Positions 1-13,189 of a stretch of 64,000 nucleotides of DNA are shown here, piece after piece. A program made the translations under genes and the position numbers. Source of the DNA: Sipunculus nudus (lineage: Eukaryota; Annelida; Sipuncula; Golfingiida; Sipunculidae); the NCBI GenBank assembly GCA_026874595.1, contig CM049311.1:55121676-55185675 (forward strand), given 5' to 3'. The notes beneath the pieces are model-generated. The model did not search any database. It saw only the letters and a program-made list of their open reading frames with translations, and was not told where the DNA came from. The first letter of the stretch is position 1, and every line of letters begins with the position of its first letter.

Positions 1-531
1 TTCTAATGTTATATCCTGGTGTTAAACAGGGCCCGCTGATTTCACCTGCCGGCCCTGGGTGTGTAATCGGATGGTACTCGTTTGTGAGTGAAACAAGGCC
101 GTCTGGTATGGACTTTCCATTAAGCCTGCAGAGCGCTCAAGTAACCTGTATGGGGAGTTTGGGGCCGACTTTGAAAAATCTTACCGCCTTGGCTGAGATT
201 AAAACTCACGAACTCCCGGCTTTTGAGTCTTTTCCTATACCCTTGTACCATAGAAACCAGTGCTTATGTTTTTATCTTGTGATTGGCCCTTTATTTTTTA
301 GGATAAATAAGAAAAAGAAAAGATGACAAAAAAGATTATATTGTTTTTCGTGCTCACGTCCCTTATTCATTTCTATTGGATATCATAGTAACATGAGATG
401 TATATATCCAGGTCTTATGTTCATTATAAATCGTCTTTCACTGGTATCAGGGAAAATTAAATTCTTACCTAGTTTATGATGATAAAAAATGTTATAAATG
501 TTGGCTCTGAGGGCTTATTATTATTATTTTG

Positions 532-569
<38 letters not shown>

Positions 570-3518
570 GTGGGTGTATTTTTTTTACCAATAACACAAA
601 TAAAAATATCTAGGGCCGGCATGTGCATGCACCCTTTAATGTATGAATATACCTATTAGCCCCACCTATACTTGCGAATCCTGGATCCGCCCCTGCATTC
701 TGTTCTTTGGTCATCTATTTAGACATGATATAGATTATATTCTTATTTATTGCTGTGCCAGTTAATTGATTTTACCGATGATTGGTTATTTATTTTTTCA
801 TTACCAATTAAAATGGTAGCATTTTTTGCATAATCGATCATAAACGATTATGTATACTCATGCAAAGAATTCATTAACCAGAATATATATCCAAATTCTG
901 GTAAAGAAGTGAGGAGACGGGACACAGAGTGTCAAAAAACATTAAAACTGAATCATGTGCAGCTAACAAGTATTGACAATTAACCCTTTTGTGTCCTGAC
1001 CTTTGAGCAAGTCATATGAAGGAAACATTATAGGTAAAATTCAATATAGAAGGCACATAAAATGATCGATTAATAATCGATCATCGGTCGTTTTATTTCT
1101 TTCAGGCATAGAACATGATGTTACCACCATATACCAGTGGTTCAAATATTGGCATATGCCATTATACTTTGAAGAGAAAACACTATATTTCATCAATATT
1201 TAACATACCTGGTACGAGAATAGGTCCCTTTAAGAATCAACGCGAGTTTAGAGTTCCAAGCTTTGGTGCTATGTAGAATCTGTACGTCACGTTTGTAGTA
1301 CAATTTTGGGAATCCTACAGCTCATCTCTTGCTTGTCCGCGACTTCACCTGTAATCAGAGAGAGAGATATAGAGAGGGCATTTTCGTCTTTCATAATTGA
1401 TGTCTTACCAGATGAAGTAGGGTTCTTCTTACATTATATAGAAGATAAAACCTTGTAGCCCAGAGCTACCGTTATTTTTAACGGATGGTAAAGTTTTTTT
1501 TTGTTCTACAAAGAGACTCTAGTTTTTGTTATGAAATGAGGGCAGAGGTATTTGAATGTGGCTTCAACGGTTCATCAACTTGAGAATATATATATATAAC
1601 AGTACATAAAACACATGAATGTTTATTATTATATCTTTTTCATTTTCTGTTATTGATATTTTGTATATTTTAATATGATTTTATTCCATTATTGTATTTT
1701 TCACCTTTGGAGGAAACAAAGAATCAATCAAACACACCTGTACCGTGGCCTCAGGGCACCTGGTGACCTGGAATGTTCAGAGGCGTAACCAGGGGGTCAG
1801 CACCTCCCCTCAGTAAATCCGGGCTACACCCCCGACATCTGTGAGTAAAATAATTTCTAATCTTGCCGTCTGAGGTTGTAAAGCTCTTTGTAAAGAGCAG
1901 ACTGGAATGTGTCGTTTCTTAATAAGTTACCCCACAAGCTTTTCAGAAGATGTTTGCACTTTTTAATTAACATACATCCATGGTTCTGCGTTCATGACAT
2001 TCAAAACTCATTTTTCTCTTGCATTTCTCCTCATTTCTTTTTATTTTTGTTGTTGAAAAACTGTTTCCGTAGTCTAATAACAAAACCACCGGCTGTAATT
2101 TATTGTTTAATGTATATTTATAATTTATTCTAGACACATTTTCTGTTTAACCATTTCTGTTTATCTGATCACCGAACATTTATTAGAAAAATTAGACCGC
2201 CGCCATCTGGGGCATCACATATAAGATTTCAAACAAAATACGTCCTGAGATTTAGATGACATGATCTATTTTTACAGTTCCATATAGCTGTTTCTTTCAC
2301 TCTGTATTAGAGTTTATAATAATAAGCTTTTTGCCAAGACGACGTCACATTACAGTGATAATCACTGATTAAAATACTACAGACTTTTCTAGGAGCATGG
2401 CTCGGCTTCCAGACCATTAACAGCATTTTTAGTTCAGCAACCCTCTCCAACGAGTCATCGTGCTGACGTCACATTGCTTTGCACTTTCCTCATAATTCCT
2501 CATATGGGCCATTTCGGCCTTCTGCTCTAAGACGATTTACGACCAGCTAACAGGAGTTAGAATGCCTTTATATCATGTAACAGAAACCGCCCTGTAAGTC
2601 TCTATGAGCAAATAATTTCGTATTATTTTTTACACCGCCAAATGGAATACAAGTAAGCTGTCACTTGACGTAAACCAGACAAGTCGTTAGCTTTTTAGTA
2701 TATTTTCTAACAACACCTACCATGTGCGAGAAAAAAAAAATACGTTTTAATTCAGGAAGTTGGTTAATCCCTCTCAATGTTTGTTGAATTTCTGACCGCA
2801 TGTTTACAAGCATGGCTGGCACGGATTACTGTACGGCAGCAAACATGTGAGTGATACAGGAAATGACTCGTTACCATGCAGAGAGATGGGTTTTTAGTTT
2901 GATTTGTGAGTTCAAATGTTTTTATTTGTGTTAATTTATAATTCGTAGCCTAATGTTAAGACTATCGGCTGTTTACTATGATATCAATGGAACAGGATGG
3001 ATGGACTTGCAGTACATTACTCTGTATGGCTTGTTGCACGACTCAAGTTGTGTATTCACGGATACATTGTTAGGTCACCGTGTTATCGTTATTACTGCGT
3101 TACTACATCCGATGAAAGAAAATTTGTCAACAAAATCGTATTAAAATTCAACATACCTCACCAAGTTCCCATGTCAGACTCAATCTGATGTTTCTTGTTC
3201 TATGGTAGTTCCACAAACATTCGTTGAAATGCATGTATTTTAATGACACTGTATGGACACACAAACAAAGGGAACTCAGGGACAGTCTGTTTTCATAGTC
3301 TTTCAAGACAGCTTGTCTTCCCATAATCCCATAAACGGTATACATTAACATTCAACGTTTTGGTTTTTCTTTAGTGATGTTATAGACAAAGAAAATTGTT
3401 CCCTTGCCTATGAACCACCCTTTTAAATAACCTTTGGAGACATTGCACAGACAAGCATGTTGGCCGCGGGGAACGATCACATGACTTAATTCAGAAAAAC
3501 TTGTATTAGGAACCTTTT
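1..3518. other. Non-coding stretch, no gene recognised
   Basis: AT-rich sequence with only short, unsupported reading frames. Visible items are a (TA)n tract near 535-566, a GA-rich patch near 1358-1378, a perfect 19-nt palindrome near 1064-1082 built on GATCGATTA, and two GACGTCACATT copies (near 2341 and 2464; the second contains a perfect CRE-type TGACGTCA). The CRE-like sites may be chance. No exon chain with convincing splice sites was found. Confidence 0.6.
535..566. repeat. (TA)n microsatellite
   Basis: An uninterrupted TA dinucleotide run, followed by CATG and a T-rich tail. It is a simple repeat unrelated to a gene. Confidence 0.95.
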
Positions 3519-3706
3519 TGTGGTGATTTGTATAAATCATTTTTATATAATTGCAGTTACTTAAACAGTTTTATCAATAAATACCGAATAAATATGGGAA
3601 ATATTTATTTTCTGTGGTGATTTGTATAAATCATTTTTATATAATTTGCAGTTACTTAAACAGTTTTATCAATAAATACCGAATAAATATGGGAAATATT
3701 TATTTT
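3519..3706. repeat. 94-bp tandem duplication
   Basis: The block starting TGTGGTGATTTGTATAAATC at 3519 recurs at 3613. The two copies differ by about one inserted T (ATAATTGCAG against ATAATTTGCAG). Near identity suggests a recent duplication. Confidence 0.9.
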
Positions 3707-6700
3707 TTATCAGATGATTAATTATCAAGCCATGTTAGAGTTCATTTTTATGATCGAATATATGCTTAATTAGGAATTTATTTGAGCCTTAACTTTAAAT
3801 CAGTTGGCAACATCACCGTTTACGTTACTCAAATCTTGTGCGAATGTGTAGGAGTTCAAAAGGTAAAACCTATAACCTGAAAGAAATACCCTTATGATAG
3901 ATTTCCGTATGGTAATCTGACTTCATTCACTGCGTTCGGCTCTCCACTAAGTGTTTTTGTATATTTCGCGTGACAGTATTTTTAATAAAAAATATTATAT
4001 GTAAAATTGTAACCTCCGGTCCGCAAGAGATGCACTGGAGCATTGTAGCTTCAGACGTTGTGTTCTGACATTCTCAGCAATAAGGCCTACTTAGAGTGTA
4101 TCCCTGGAAGAGCTGAGATGTTTTCGTTGGATGGAAAATGCCCAGCACTCCTGGACCTGTCAATCATCCATAGAGCCGGCGGCAATATGAAACAAATCTG
4201 CCCCGCACGGGAATGCCTGGGATACCACTTTATTCAGCCGAGTAGACAATTTTTTTCCAAGACGTCGCGAGAGGTCACGTACCTTTTGACATTTATTTCT
4301 CCAGAAAAATAAGGTGCTAGAGGTCTTTCACCGCAGTTCTGTGGCAGAAAGGAGAAAAATAACCTAAATCGCATAACCTAACATATATATCCACTTTTGT
4401 GGACTTCACACATGTAGGAAATTACAAAATTCATTTCGGGCCTTTTTTTACATAGACTATCGTTGGTTGCATTCTAATTATTGTATGGACTTCCCGCCTG
4501 AAAATTACAAAAAATACCCGGTTAAAATGCAATGGTACAGTTTTCTCTAGAGAACACTTTGTACCGCGTTAGGGAAATTGAGGGGAGCGTATGTATATTT
4601 ACGGGTACCTCCTATGTTCTTCAGGAAAAAGGACAATTAAAACATCGTTCGGTTTGGCATCTAGTTATATATTCTGATATTCACTGAATAATTATACTCA
4701 AGATTTTTTTTAAGATATGCTTTTAGCTATTTGTTTGTCTCTTATGTGAATGATCTAACGGGCTCACGTGTGCTCGTTTTGCCTCACAACACAACCAACC
4801 TTTTTTATTTTTATACTTTAACGTGTTTACAGTTCCGAAAACAAACATAACATGTAGATATGGAGAGGGAAGGAGAGTCACCGGTACCGATTTGAACTTT
4901 TTTTGCCGATGGTGTTGTGTAAATTTATCGTTACTGCGGTTTCGTTAATGCATCGAATTCAAAATAATCCTGATAGAACGTTTTTTATGAATTCGTCCAC
5001 TAAACTGTCTTCTTAAATATCAATCTCTAGCTACAGCAGTTTGGAGGAACATCGCTTACACATGAAAATACTACCGGGATCACGATCGGTCAGAACGGTA
5101 AATTAGGTATTTGATATATTGAGGGAAGAATACAATGTATTTAATTAATCTACTGTTATATGTATTAATGTTTTGCCCAAACAAGCATGCTTGATAAGAT
5201 TGTCCAGATAGTTTGATTTTTAAGAGTCATGGTCCAGATATAAGACAGAGTATTTATTTCATCTGGTTCCGTCTGTCTGCCCTTAATCGTCTGTATTCTA
5301 TCCTGTTACCTGATAGACATCTTAGCTGAACGTGAACTCAGTTGGGACAATTCATAGATAACCAAGAGCGTGGGTCTTGAAGACAGAAAGCAGAGCAGAT
5401 ACCGGTGCATCATGCAACTGAGATTTTTAAAGGGGCATAATCAGCAGCAATATCATGCCTATTCTTTCACACTGTCAATTCAGTTGTGCTTTATACAAAA
5501 GTTTCCTGGCAAAACCATCCCAGCTTACAGTCTAAGTACCCCGCATACGGCTGTTTGACACCTTGTTATGGCTGTGCGTGTTGGTAAACACAGTCCACAT
5601 GTGTACACTATAATTAACCGCGTGACCGGAGGTTCGATTGTGAGACACAACACGCAGTGTTTCAGCCAGCGGGAACATGTATGATATTTTCTGGCCAAGT
5701 CAGTCAGGGCATCTCCTGATTGACATGTGTTGTGGCTCCGCGATGCACATGGCCCCAAGCGCTGTGTTTATGTTGATACCTGTGACCGCGCCCGGTCCTC
5801 TGTTTTTAACACTCTTTACAGGAGTTAGCAAATCGTTTCAAGGCAATATTTTGGCAGCTACAGCTTTATTTTTAAGGGAAAACGCTATTTTTTGTGTGGT
5901 AATTCAAAAGCTTTATAGGTAATGAGTAACCTGTATAACCTATATAGTAACAAAACTTTAATAAAAAAAAGTACACAGTAGTTCAGCGTCAGCTTGGTTG
6001 CTGTGTCCGAAGTGTATATCATACGTGTTTGAGTCACGTGTTACAGGTAAGTAGATTAGAATTTAGATTAGAAATAGATTAGAAAAAATTCTGGTATCAG
6101 TGTTTGCACATATATATCTTTTGAAAACAAAATAACGGCAAATAAACAAGATATCCCTGATAGAAATTGTTACAGAGAAAAGGTTTGTTAATTACAATCA
6201 GCACTATGTAGGTCACTTGTACTTATACTTTCGCCCAGTCTACTCAATAACCAAATAAATAACTACTCATAACATCTAGTTAGTTTTTCATCTGTATTAG
6301 ATAATGCCTGCTTGGCACAGAGAAGGCTGTATTCGCGGGGCTGGGCAGGCTCATTAGCTAATCTATCAAACTAATGTTGGTTGAATAAATATAGAAAATT
6401 ATTTTATTTACTTAATATTTATTATTACATTTATCTAATATTTAATTCAGTTAATATGCGAGGTATATGTTTACTCTTATGAAGTGAGAAGATTTATTCT
6501 CTTTTTTTCATTTTGTTTTGGTGCGTGGTCCTAACCTGTACCAAATGCTGGAGCAGCTCACGCAAATGTGAAAGTGAAAACACACAGTAAACATTCTGAA
6601 AATGAAAACACGTCAGTACAACAAATAATCCGTACGAGCTCAACGTTCTGCGTTACGCGCCGAGTTAATCATTGTAGCAGGGTAATTTGTCATATACCAA

Positions 6701-8243
6701 ATTAATACCTTAAATGATCAGTTTTCCTTATGTCGACTCCCTCCGGTATTTTCTTATGTTTATTTACAATTTTAGGGGATTTTTAATGGTAAAGTTTTGA
6801 TTTATTCTCTTAAGCTTCTTTGCTTTAAAGGTGCCCATTCACCTATCTTTTGAAAAATAATTTATGTGATTTCTGGCTTTTTATGTGTACATATTAATTA
6901 TATAAGGGTAATTTTGGTTATGAAAATTTCGTACAACGCCTTCTTGAAGGATGAATAACATTGTTTATCAACGACATGATTGTAAACACCGCAATGTTGA
7001 CAAAAGGTAAAAACTTGTAACCTAAGGTAGTTATTAAGGTAAGATTGTTTTGGCGGGCCCCACATATTATAAACACGTTAATATAAACAAAACAAGCAGC
7101 CTGTGTGCGGTAATGTCCAAGTTTCTGGCCTATACTTATAAAAGCTCCAAGGGATTACCTTTATTTTAAAAAGGCCAGATAGGTGCATGGGCCCCTTAAA
7201 ATGTATTGAGGCGATCATGCAGTAAGATATCTATATTACATAAATTCAGTTGTGTGTACAAAGACCAGCGTTGTTGTGAAAGCAATTAAGCAAATAGGGT
7301 AAATTAAAACACGGATATGCCAGTACACCGAAGCAGGCCCTTTATAATTAGATAACTTGAATAACATCGTTGAATTGTTTATGGTCTGGTGCGAGGTCCT
7401 TATCGTAATTGAATACCCAGATGAGACAGAAAGGATATAAACTTAAGCATATTCTTTGCATATTCTGATAAATGTTTTTGTTATTAATCAAATAAGTCTA
7501 AATTATATTTTAAAAATATTAAATTAAGTTTACTTGTTTAGTTTTCACCTTCAATGATATATGAAGCCTGTATCCACAGTGTTTTGATATACCAATTTGA
7601 CTGAGCTGAAAGTTAACTGAGATCCGAAGATACCAGCCATGCACTGTAGTGTAGATAAAAAACATTTGGTACGTCACAACCAAAGTGCAAAAACAGAATT
7701 GTGAAATATCTCTGTGACAAGGTACCAGTACTGCAAATCCTTTCATTCTTAATCCGTTACAGAAAAGAATAATTGGAGACATAATGTATACGTAAAATGT
7801 TTATAATTCAATGTTGGATCGAGTAAACTGTGAGAGTCTACGTCAATTTCGCAAGGACAGAAACGACTGGTAATGATGCAATACAAATTAACCAGTCTGC
7901 CTGCATTATACTTATGGTATGCTTATGAATTAAGGCATTGGTACCTATAGTATTTATTTCGTTCCAGATACGGCCTTAATTGAAAAGGAAGTATGGATGC
8001 TTGGCAAATTTTGTTCCAATCAGCTACAGAGTAAAGCAGTTAGGAATGGCAATGTATCTGATTAAGGGAAGTGAAAATTTGAAGACATGATCAACAACAG
8101 TGTCCAAAACGAATATACAAGCGGTAATACTATATATGATGTCAAGCACTTTTCGAACACGAGCGACAGACAGAGTAATATTAAATACATAAAGTTCTTG
8201 GTATATGCAATCCTTTTATTTACTTGACTCACCATGTAAAAGT
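3707..8243. other. Non-coding stretch, no gene recognised
   Basis: Short frames at 4058-4312, 5370-5558, 5677-5922 (+) and 7519-7782 (-) resemble no family I know and have no exon context. A strong donor-like CAG|GTAAGT lies near 6046-6054 and could end an untranslated first exon, but nothing else supports a gene. A ~65-bp piece near 7748-7813 resembles 36,800-36,862 inside duplication unit B. Confidence 0.55.
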
Positions 8244-8245
8244 AT

Positions 8246-8640
8246 TATAGTCCATGGGCTCAGAGCTCATTTTCCACATATTGGTAACACCCAGAGTGGC
8301 AAATCGTAAGTAGGTTTTCCTTAAAGGTCTATGTCTATAGATGTTATTTTGGTATGATAACTGATCCAGAGTGGTAGCTTAGTCATAGTTATCCGCTATT
8401 GAATGAAGTGACCCTGCATGAAAATTTAAACTTTTCCACAGTATTTAGTTGATAACTTTATTAATACAAAATATATCATAACAGATTTGGTCTCAATAGA
8501 TAGGTAAGACCCAGGGCATTCTGATGGTGTGTCAAATGTGGCAGTTTTATGCATTTGTCATCAGTGGCACATACTAATATTTACTCCTACCCCTTAAAAC
8601 TGTTGAAATTTCGGTATTTTTATTCACTGAACCTAAGATT
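8246..8640 (+). repeat. Inverted repeat arm, left copy
   Basis: This arm reads in the same order as the reverse complement of 12,430-12,826. A shared core is GATCCAGAGTGGTAGCTTAG, followed on both sides by matching blocks up to GTGGCAGTTT and beyond. The arms are clearly diverged by scattered substitutions and small indels. They may be two opposed copies of one interspersed repeat or the ends of an old transposon of about 4.6 kb. Confidence 0.8.
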
Positions 8641-9107
8641 GCAGGAACTTATGACAGTTTTGCTATTGCCTTTTATTCTTTTATTGAATAAGGTACCAGC
8701 TTGGTTTTCCTTGTCTCTTTTTATTAATTTTTTTCGGACATTCAGGCTCACTTTAGGCCATTCTTAAACAAGGAATCCATGGATCACTGTGCTCAGCTGA
8801 AGTTGACCTTTAGGGTTCAAATCTAAAATAATATCAAATGAAGAGAAGAAGGGGTAATATAGACCATGATTGGTTGATACAATTGGTTTATATTGATGAG
8901 TTAGAAATTGTTGCAAATAATGTATTTGGGTCCTGACCACGTGTTTCCTAATGTTGAAACTTTAGGATGTGAGCAGTTTGTGAACATAGGATCGATATAT
9001 ATTATTACCATGATCATTGGTTGGCTTTTTGATAAAGTGTTGACAGTTCAGCAGTTTACACATTTGTTCAATAAGATTTATTCCTATATATATATATATA
9101 TATATAT

Positions 9108-9146
<39 letters not shown>

Positions 9147-9603
9147 TTTATCTGATAAAAGTATACAGTTGCAATATAACTGATGTCCCCAGTCCACAGG
9201 TGGAAGTATTTCGTGGTTTTGGTGGTGGTGGCGGGGGGGCTGGGGAACTGGGGATACAAAATTTCAGTATATACATACAGGATATTCACTTTATTCACAT
9301 AGCTGATCGCTTTATGTCCCATTCTACTGAGGCAAGAATATATTTCAATTATATATTTATGTTTTCTAATATTAATTTTAAAAAAATATAATATTTACAC
9401 ATTTGCAACAAAATTAATGTCACCATGCACATACGTAAGGAATCAATGGCAGGGAAGGGGGAATGGTGGGAATTATTACACCTCGGCATATATATACAGG
9501 ACAAACAAAGCCGTATTTCCTATTCTGCTGAGGCAGGAAAACAATAGAAAAATGTTCATTAGATCCTAATTTTTTATGACATCATTTGTAACCCCTTGAT
9601 TTA
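8641..9603. other. Non-coding stretch between repeats
   Basis: No gene is recognised. It holds the (TA)n tract listed separately and a GGTGGTGGCGGGGGGGC-type purine-rich run near 9220-9241. The frames crossing the TA tract in both directions are repeat artefacts. Confidence 0.6.
9085..9145. repeat. (TA)n microsatellite, interrupted
   Basis: Two TA runs are separated by a short ACTTTA interruption. Confidence 0.95.
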
Positions 9604-10330
9604 CTATTTATCTCCCGTCTAAGCGAAGCGGGGGGGGGGGGGGGAGGGGGGGGGGGCGGTATAGTGATCAGCCCCGTCCGTCTCTCTGTCCATCCGTCCG
9701 TAAACAATTGGAATGCGACGCGATATCTCGAAAGTTTTACTCAGATCTACTTTTAATTGTGGTAGCAGGTGCCTCTTATGGGTCTCCAGAGCTGATTAGG
9801 TTTTGGTCACACTTGAATGATTTTTGGATTTTTTTATGAATTTGGTTATACAAAATATTTCATATGCGACACTATTTCTCAAAAAAAGTTTTTTATGGGA
9901 TCTAGTTCTTATTCAAATAGCAGGTACATTTTATGGGTCTCCAGAATTTATTAGGATTTGGTAACCCTTGAATGATTTTATTATTTTTATGAATTTGTCT
10001 ATTCAAATTTTTAACATTTCATATGTGACACTATTTCTCTAAAAATTTTACTGTGATCTACTTTTAATTAGCAGGTGCAATTTATAGGTCTCCAGAGCTG
10101 ATTAGGTTTTGTTCACACTTGGTTCCTTGTTGAATTTTAATGAATTCTTTATTCTTTTGCATTTTTAATGAATTTTGAAATTTTTAACTTTTTATATGCA
10201 ATGCTAGATTAAGAGAACCATTACTCAAATGCATGTCTCCTTAAGATTGCGGGCATATCTTAAAGGTCTCCGCACATGAACAGGTTTAGGTCACAAGCTG
10301 ATGGATTGTTTATTTATGGATTTTTATACT
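9604..10330 (+). repeat. GTCC-tract repeat with ~150-bp tandem monomers
   Basis: A poly-G tract (9630-9657) and a CCGTCCGT-type tract (about 9675-9705) are followed by about four diverged monomers with period near 150 bp. Each monomer carries a version of GATCTACTTTTAATT, then GGGTCTCCAGAGCTGATTAGG, then a TTTTATGAATT block. The plan (GTCC tract, then tandem monomers) matches the larger element at 13,061-16,492, though the monomer sequence differs. It is probably a non-autonomous interspersed repeat. Confidence 0.7.
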
Positions 10331-12429
10331 TAATGTCAAACATTTATGTGAAATGCAGTATCTTAGAGTTTTACAAAAGTTCACTTCTTATTAACAAGGC
10401 ATGTATATTTTATTGTTATCTTCACTTGATTTTCTTAGGTGCATTCTAAGTTTATTTTGTGATTTATTTTTGTCATATCCCAGATTGTAGTACAAGGCAA
10501 AGTACACATTTCTTACATTAAGTCACTTTCCGTATTGGCAGCAGACTAGGTACTCTGATTCACCTTGCATGAACTGGACCTTTATTGTTTTTGGTCAATA
10601 ATGTGACTGTGTATGTATAATTTTCTCACATTCCCGTTTGCCGGGATATCCAGTCCTCTGGACATTTTCTAGTTCAAGAAAAGTTTTGTATATTGGAGTG
10701 GAAACAGCATTACTATTAAGGAAACACATGGCAAACAATACAATTACTACATAACACTTGGGGTGGGGCGGGTGGGGGGGGGGGGGGGAGGAGAAGTGGG
10801 GATGGGGTTGATACGAAAATAACTGTACAGCTGTCACAGCAGGGGATCTCCCCCAGTGACCAATTTCAAAATAGGTACCATGGCACAGTTGACCTCCAGT
10901 GACCAGAAGTGGCCTGCCTGCAACTTGAACATGCAAGTGAATACAATAGAGCCTAAACGATTTCAATAACTAGCCCAATTTTGTTGCTTTTATTTTCAAA
11001 TTTCAGATATAAACAGATTAAATACACACGTTTACATGCTGTAAAATTAAATCAACACTACTTAGAGGTCGGAAAACAGGCCATTGTCAAAGGTGGACAA
11101 AATTTAAGGTACTGGTTTTATTTTTATGCTAATAACTTAAAATATTTACAAAATTCAGATCCAGTTTTGGTTATCCAATTGAACCTTGATTAAACAAAGT
11201 TATATACCTGAAAAGAGTTTCTACCTTGAAGAATTATCATGTAAAGTGATTATCTTCTCTGATATTTTACAAAGTGTGCTATTTTATAGGGCCCATAACT
11301 TAAAGTAATTATACAATAAATCTTAATTTCTGGCATGTATATAGGAAATATATAGGACAACAGTTATGGTAAATATTAAGAAAAAACTGATAGGTTGATG
11401 TTAGTTCGTCCTGAAGGGTAAGAATAAGCTTTTAATGGAAAATTGAGGTTTTCTTGAAGGAACGAAACCGCAATGACCCAGTTTTCAGTTTGACAGGAGA
11501 TTTTGGGGACATCTCACAGTATGCCGAATTTTGGACAATGGACCAAAAATATAGCTCAGATGACTTATGGTCAGCTTAGCTTATTTCTGTATTGGGGCTA
11601 ACATTGGTCCGCAAAAAAGTCATAAGGTAGGGAGTAAAAAATAGATTTTTTAAAGCAGGATCTGGTGTTTACTTCACCGTTATTTAACATATTTGAGGTT
11701 TATGTCATAATACATACCTGTACTCGATTCATTCATCACATCACGTACTATTGAAATATGCACAACAAGTATCTTTAAATAGATTTTGTGTTTTATTACA
11801 AGCATATAATATTGTACTTGGGTGCAAAATGTTTTAGTAATTGATTTGTACATGTTCGTAAAAAACACACATGTATTTCAAAAGTAATCAAGTACTTTTC
11901 CAATGAAGGTCAAGCATGTTATCATATAAGCATTATGCCTGGTGAATATCACATTGCAAAGGCTCGCATTAGGCCTGGAGGCCTTGTTTTGGATCTCACA
12001 CGGATATGCTGACAATTTTATTTGTATGCCAGTGTATGCCAGTGCAATGTATGCCAGTGCCAGAATTGTATGAATGACTGCTGTTTGAGATTTCCTTTGC
12101 AAGTGAAGATCAGAAACACGAAGGATGGTGTTACATAAAAGTCAACGACTATTAATATTTGAGAATATAAAAAATGTTTATATATGTAAATCAAAATATA
12201 TGTAAAACAATACGTATTTGAAAGTTAAAACCATATATTGAACGTCGGTACCCCGATGATGCCAGTCACCTTGTGCAAATACCTTTGGCAGCCAATATAA
12301 GTCCTTCATTGTGCATGATATTTCATGCAACAGTAGAAAAAAAACACACACAAAAATCCAGTACTGTACCAAGCATATCATGATACAATTAAAAACCATA
12401 ACGAAAAAAGCAAAGGTTCCATATAAAGA
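10331..12429. other. Non-coding stretch, no gene recognised
   Basis: Contains a G-rich run (10,757-10,791) and a short TGTATGCCAG direct repeat (about 12,022-12,060). The frame at 10,595-10,966 (-) owes its proline/serine patch to the poly-G run and looks spurious. Confidence 0.55.
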
Positions 12430-12826
12430 GCTGACAAAAAAGAAATACAGAACTTTCGACACTTTAAAGGAATAGGGGTAATTATTAGTATCTGCAACTG
12501 ATTATAAGTGCATAAACTGCCACATCTGACGTACCATTAAAAAGCCCTGGATCTAAACTATCTTTTGAGACAAAATTTGAAATAATATCTTTTGTATTCA
12601 TGAAGTTATTAACTAAATGTTAACTAAATGAAAAGTCGATGCAGCTTAAAGTTTAAATTTTCATGTAGGGTCATTACATTCAGTAGCGGATAACTATGAC
12701 TAAGCTACCACTCTGGATCAGTTATCATACCAATTATCATCTATAGACACAGACCTTTGAAAAACCCTACTTAAGTTTTGCCACCCTGGGTGGTACCAAT
12801 ATCTGCTCTGGCCCATGAACTATTAG
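12430..12826 (-). repeat. Inverted repeat arm, right copy
   Basis: Reverse-complement partner of 8246-8640. The outer limits fall near TAATAG/TTATAG on both sides, and I saw no clear target-site duplication. The minus-strand frame at 12,178-12,462 overlaps this arm and has no recognisable domain. Confidence 0.8.
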
Positions 12827-13189
12827 GTTTTTGTGGAAAACGGGTTTTTTTTTATATTTAAAACAACACTAATAAGAATTAATGTTTGTTTTATGGCTAG
12901 CGTACATTAAAAATAAAATAAAAACTAATTATTATATTAGAAGGTCAGTTCGTTAATATTGAAAAACGTGAAAATCCTGAAATTAAAACCCATTTTGCAA
13001 CGAGAATATGGATAATTATCCTGTTTTCGCTTTCATTAATGTCATGCCGGTCTTCATTTTTAGCTCAGCTGACTGAAAGTCATCTGAGCTATAGCGATCA
13101 CTCTTTGTCCGTCGTCCGTCTGTCCGTCTGTCTGTCTGTCCGTCTGTCCGTCTGTCCGTCCGTTAACCAGGCACAAATCGTAACCGCTG

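Noticed and set aside
6-326. 106-codon frame at the left edge
   Set aside because: No recognisable domain and a Lys-rich end from a poly-A run; could be the tail of an exon outside the window, but nothing supports it.
9068-9322. Open frames through the TA tract on both strands
   Set aside because: They encode alternating Tyr-Ile from (TA)n and have no other coding support.
10595-10966. 123-codon minus-strand frame
   Set aside because: Length and Pro/Ser richness come from the poly-G run; no homologue or exon context.
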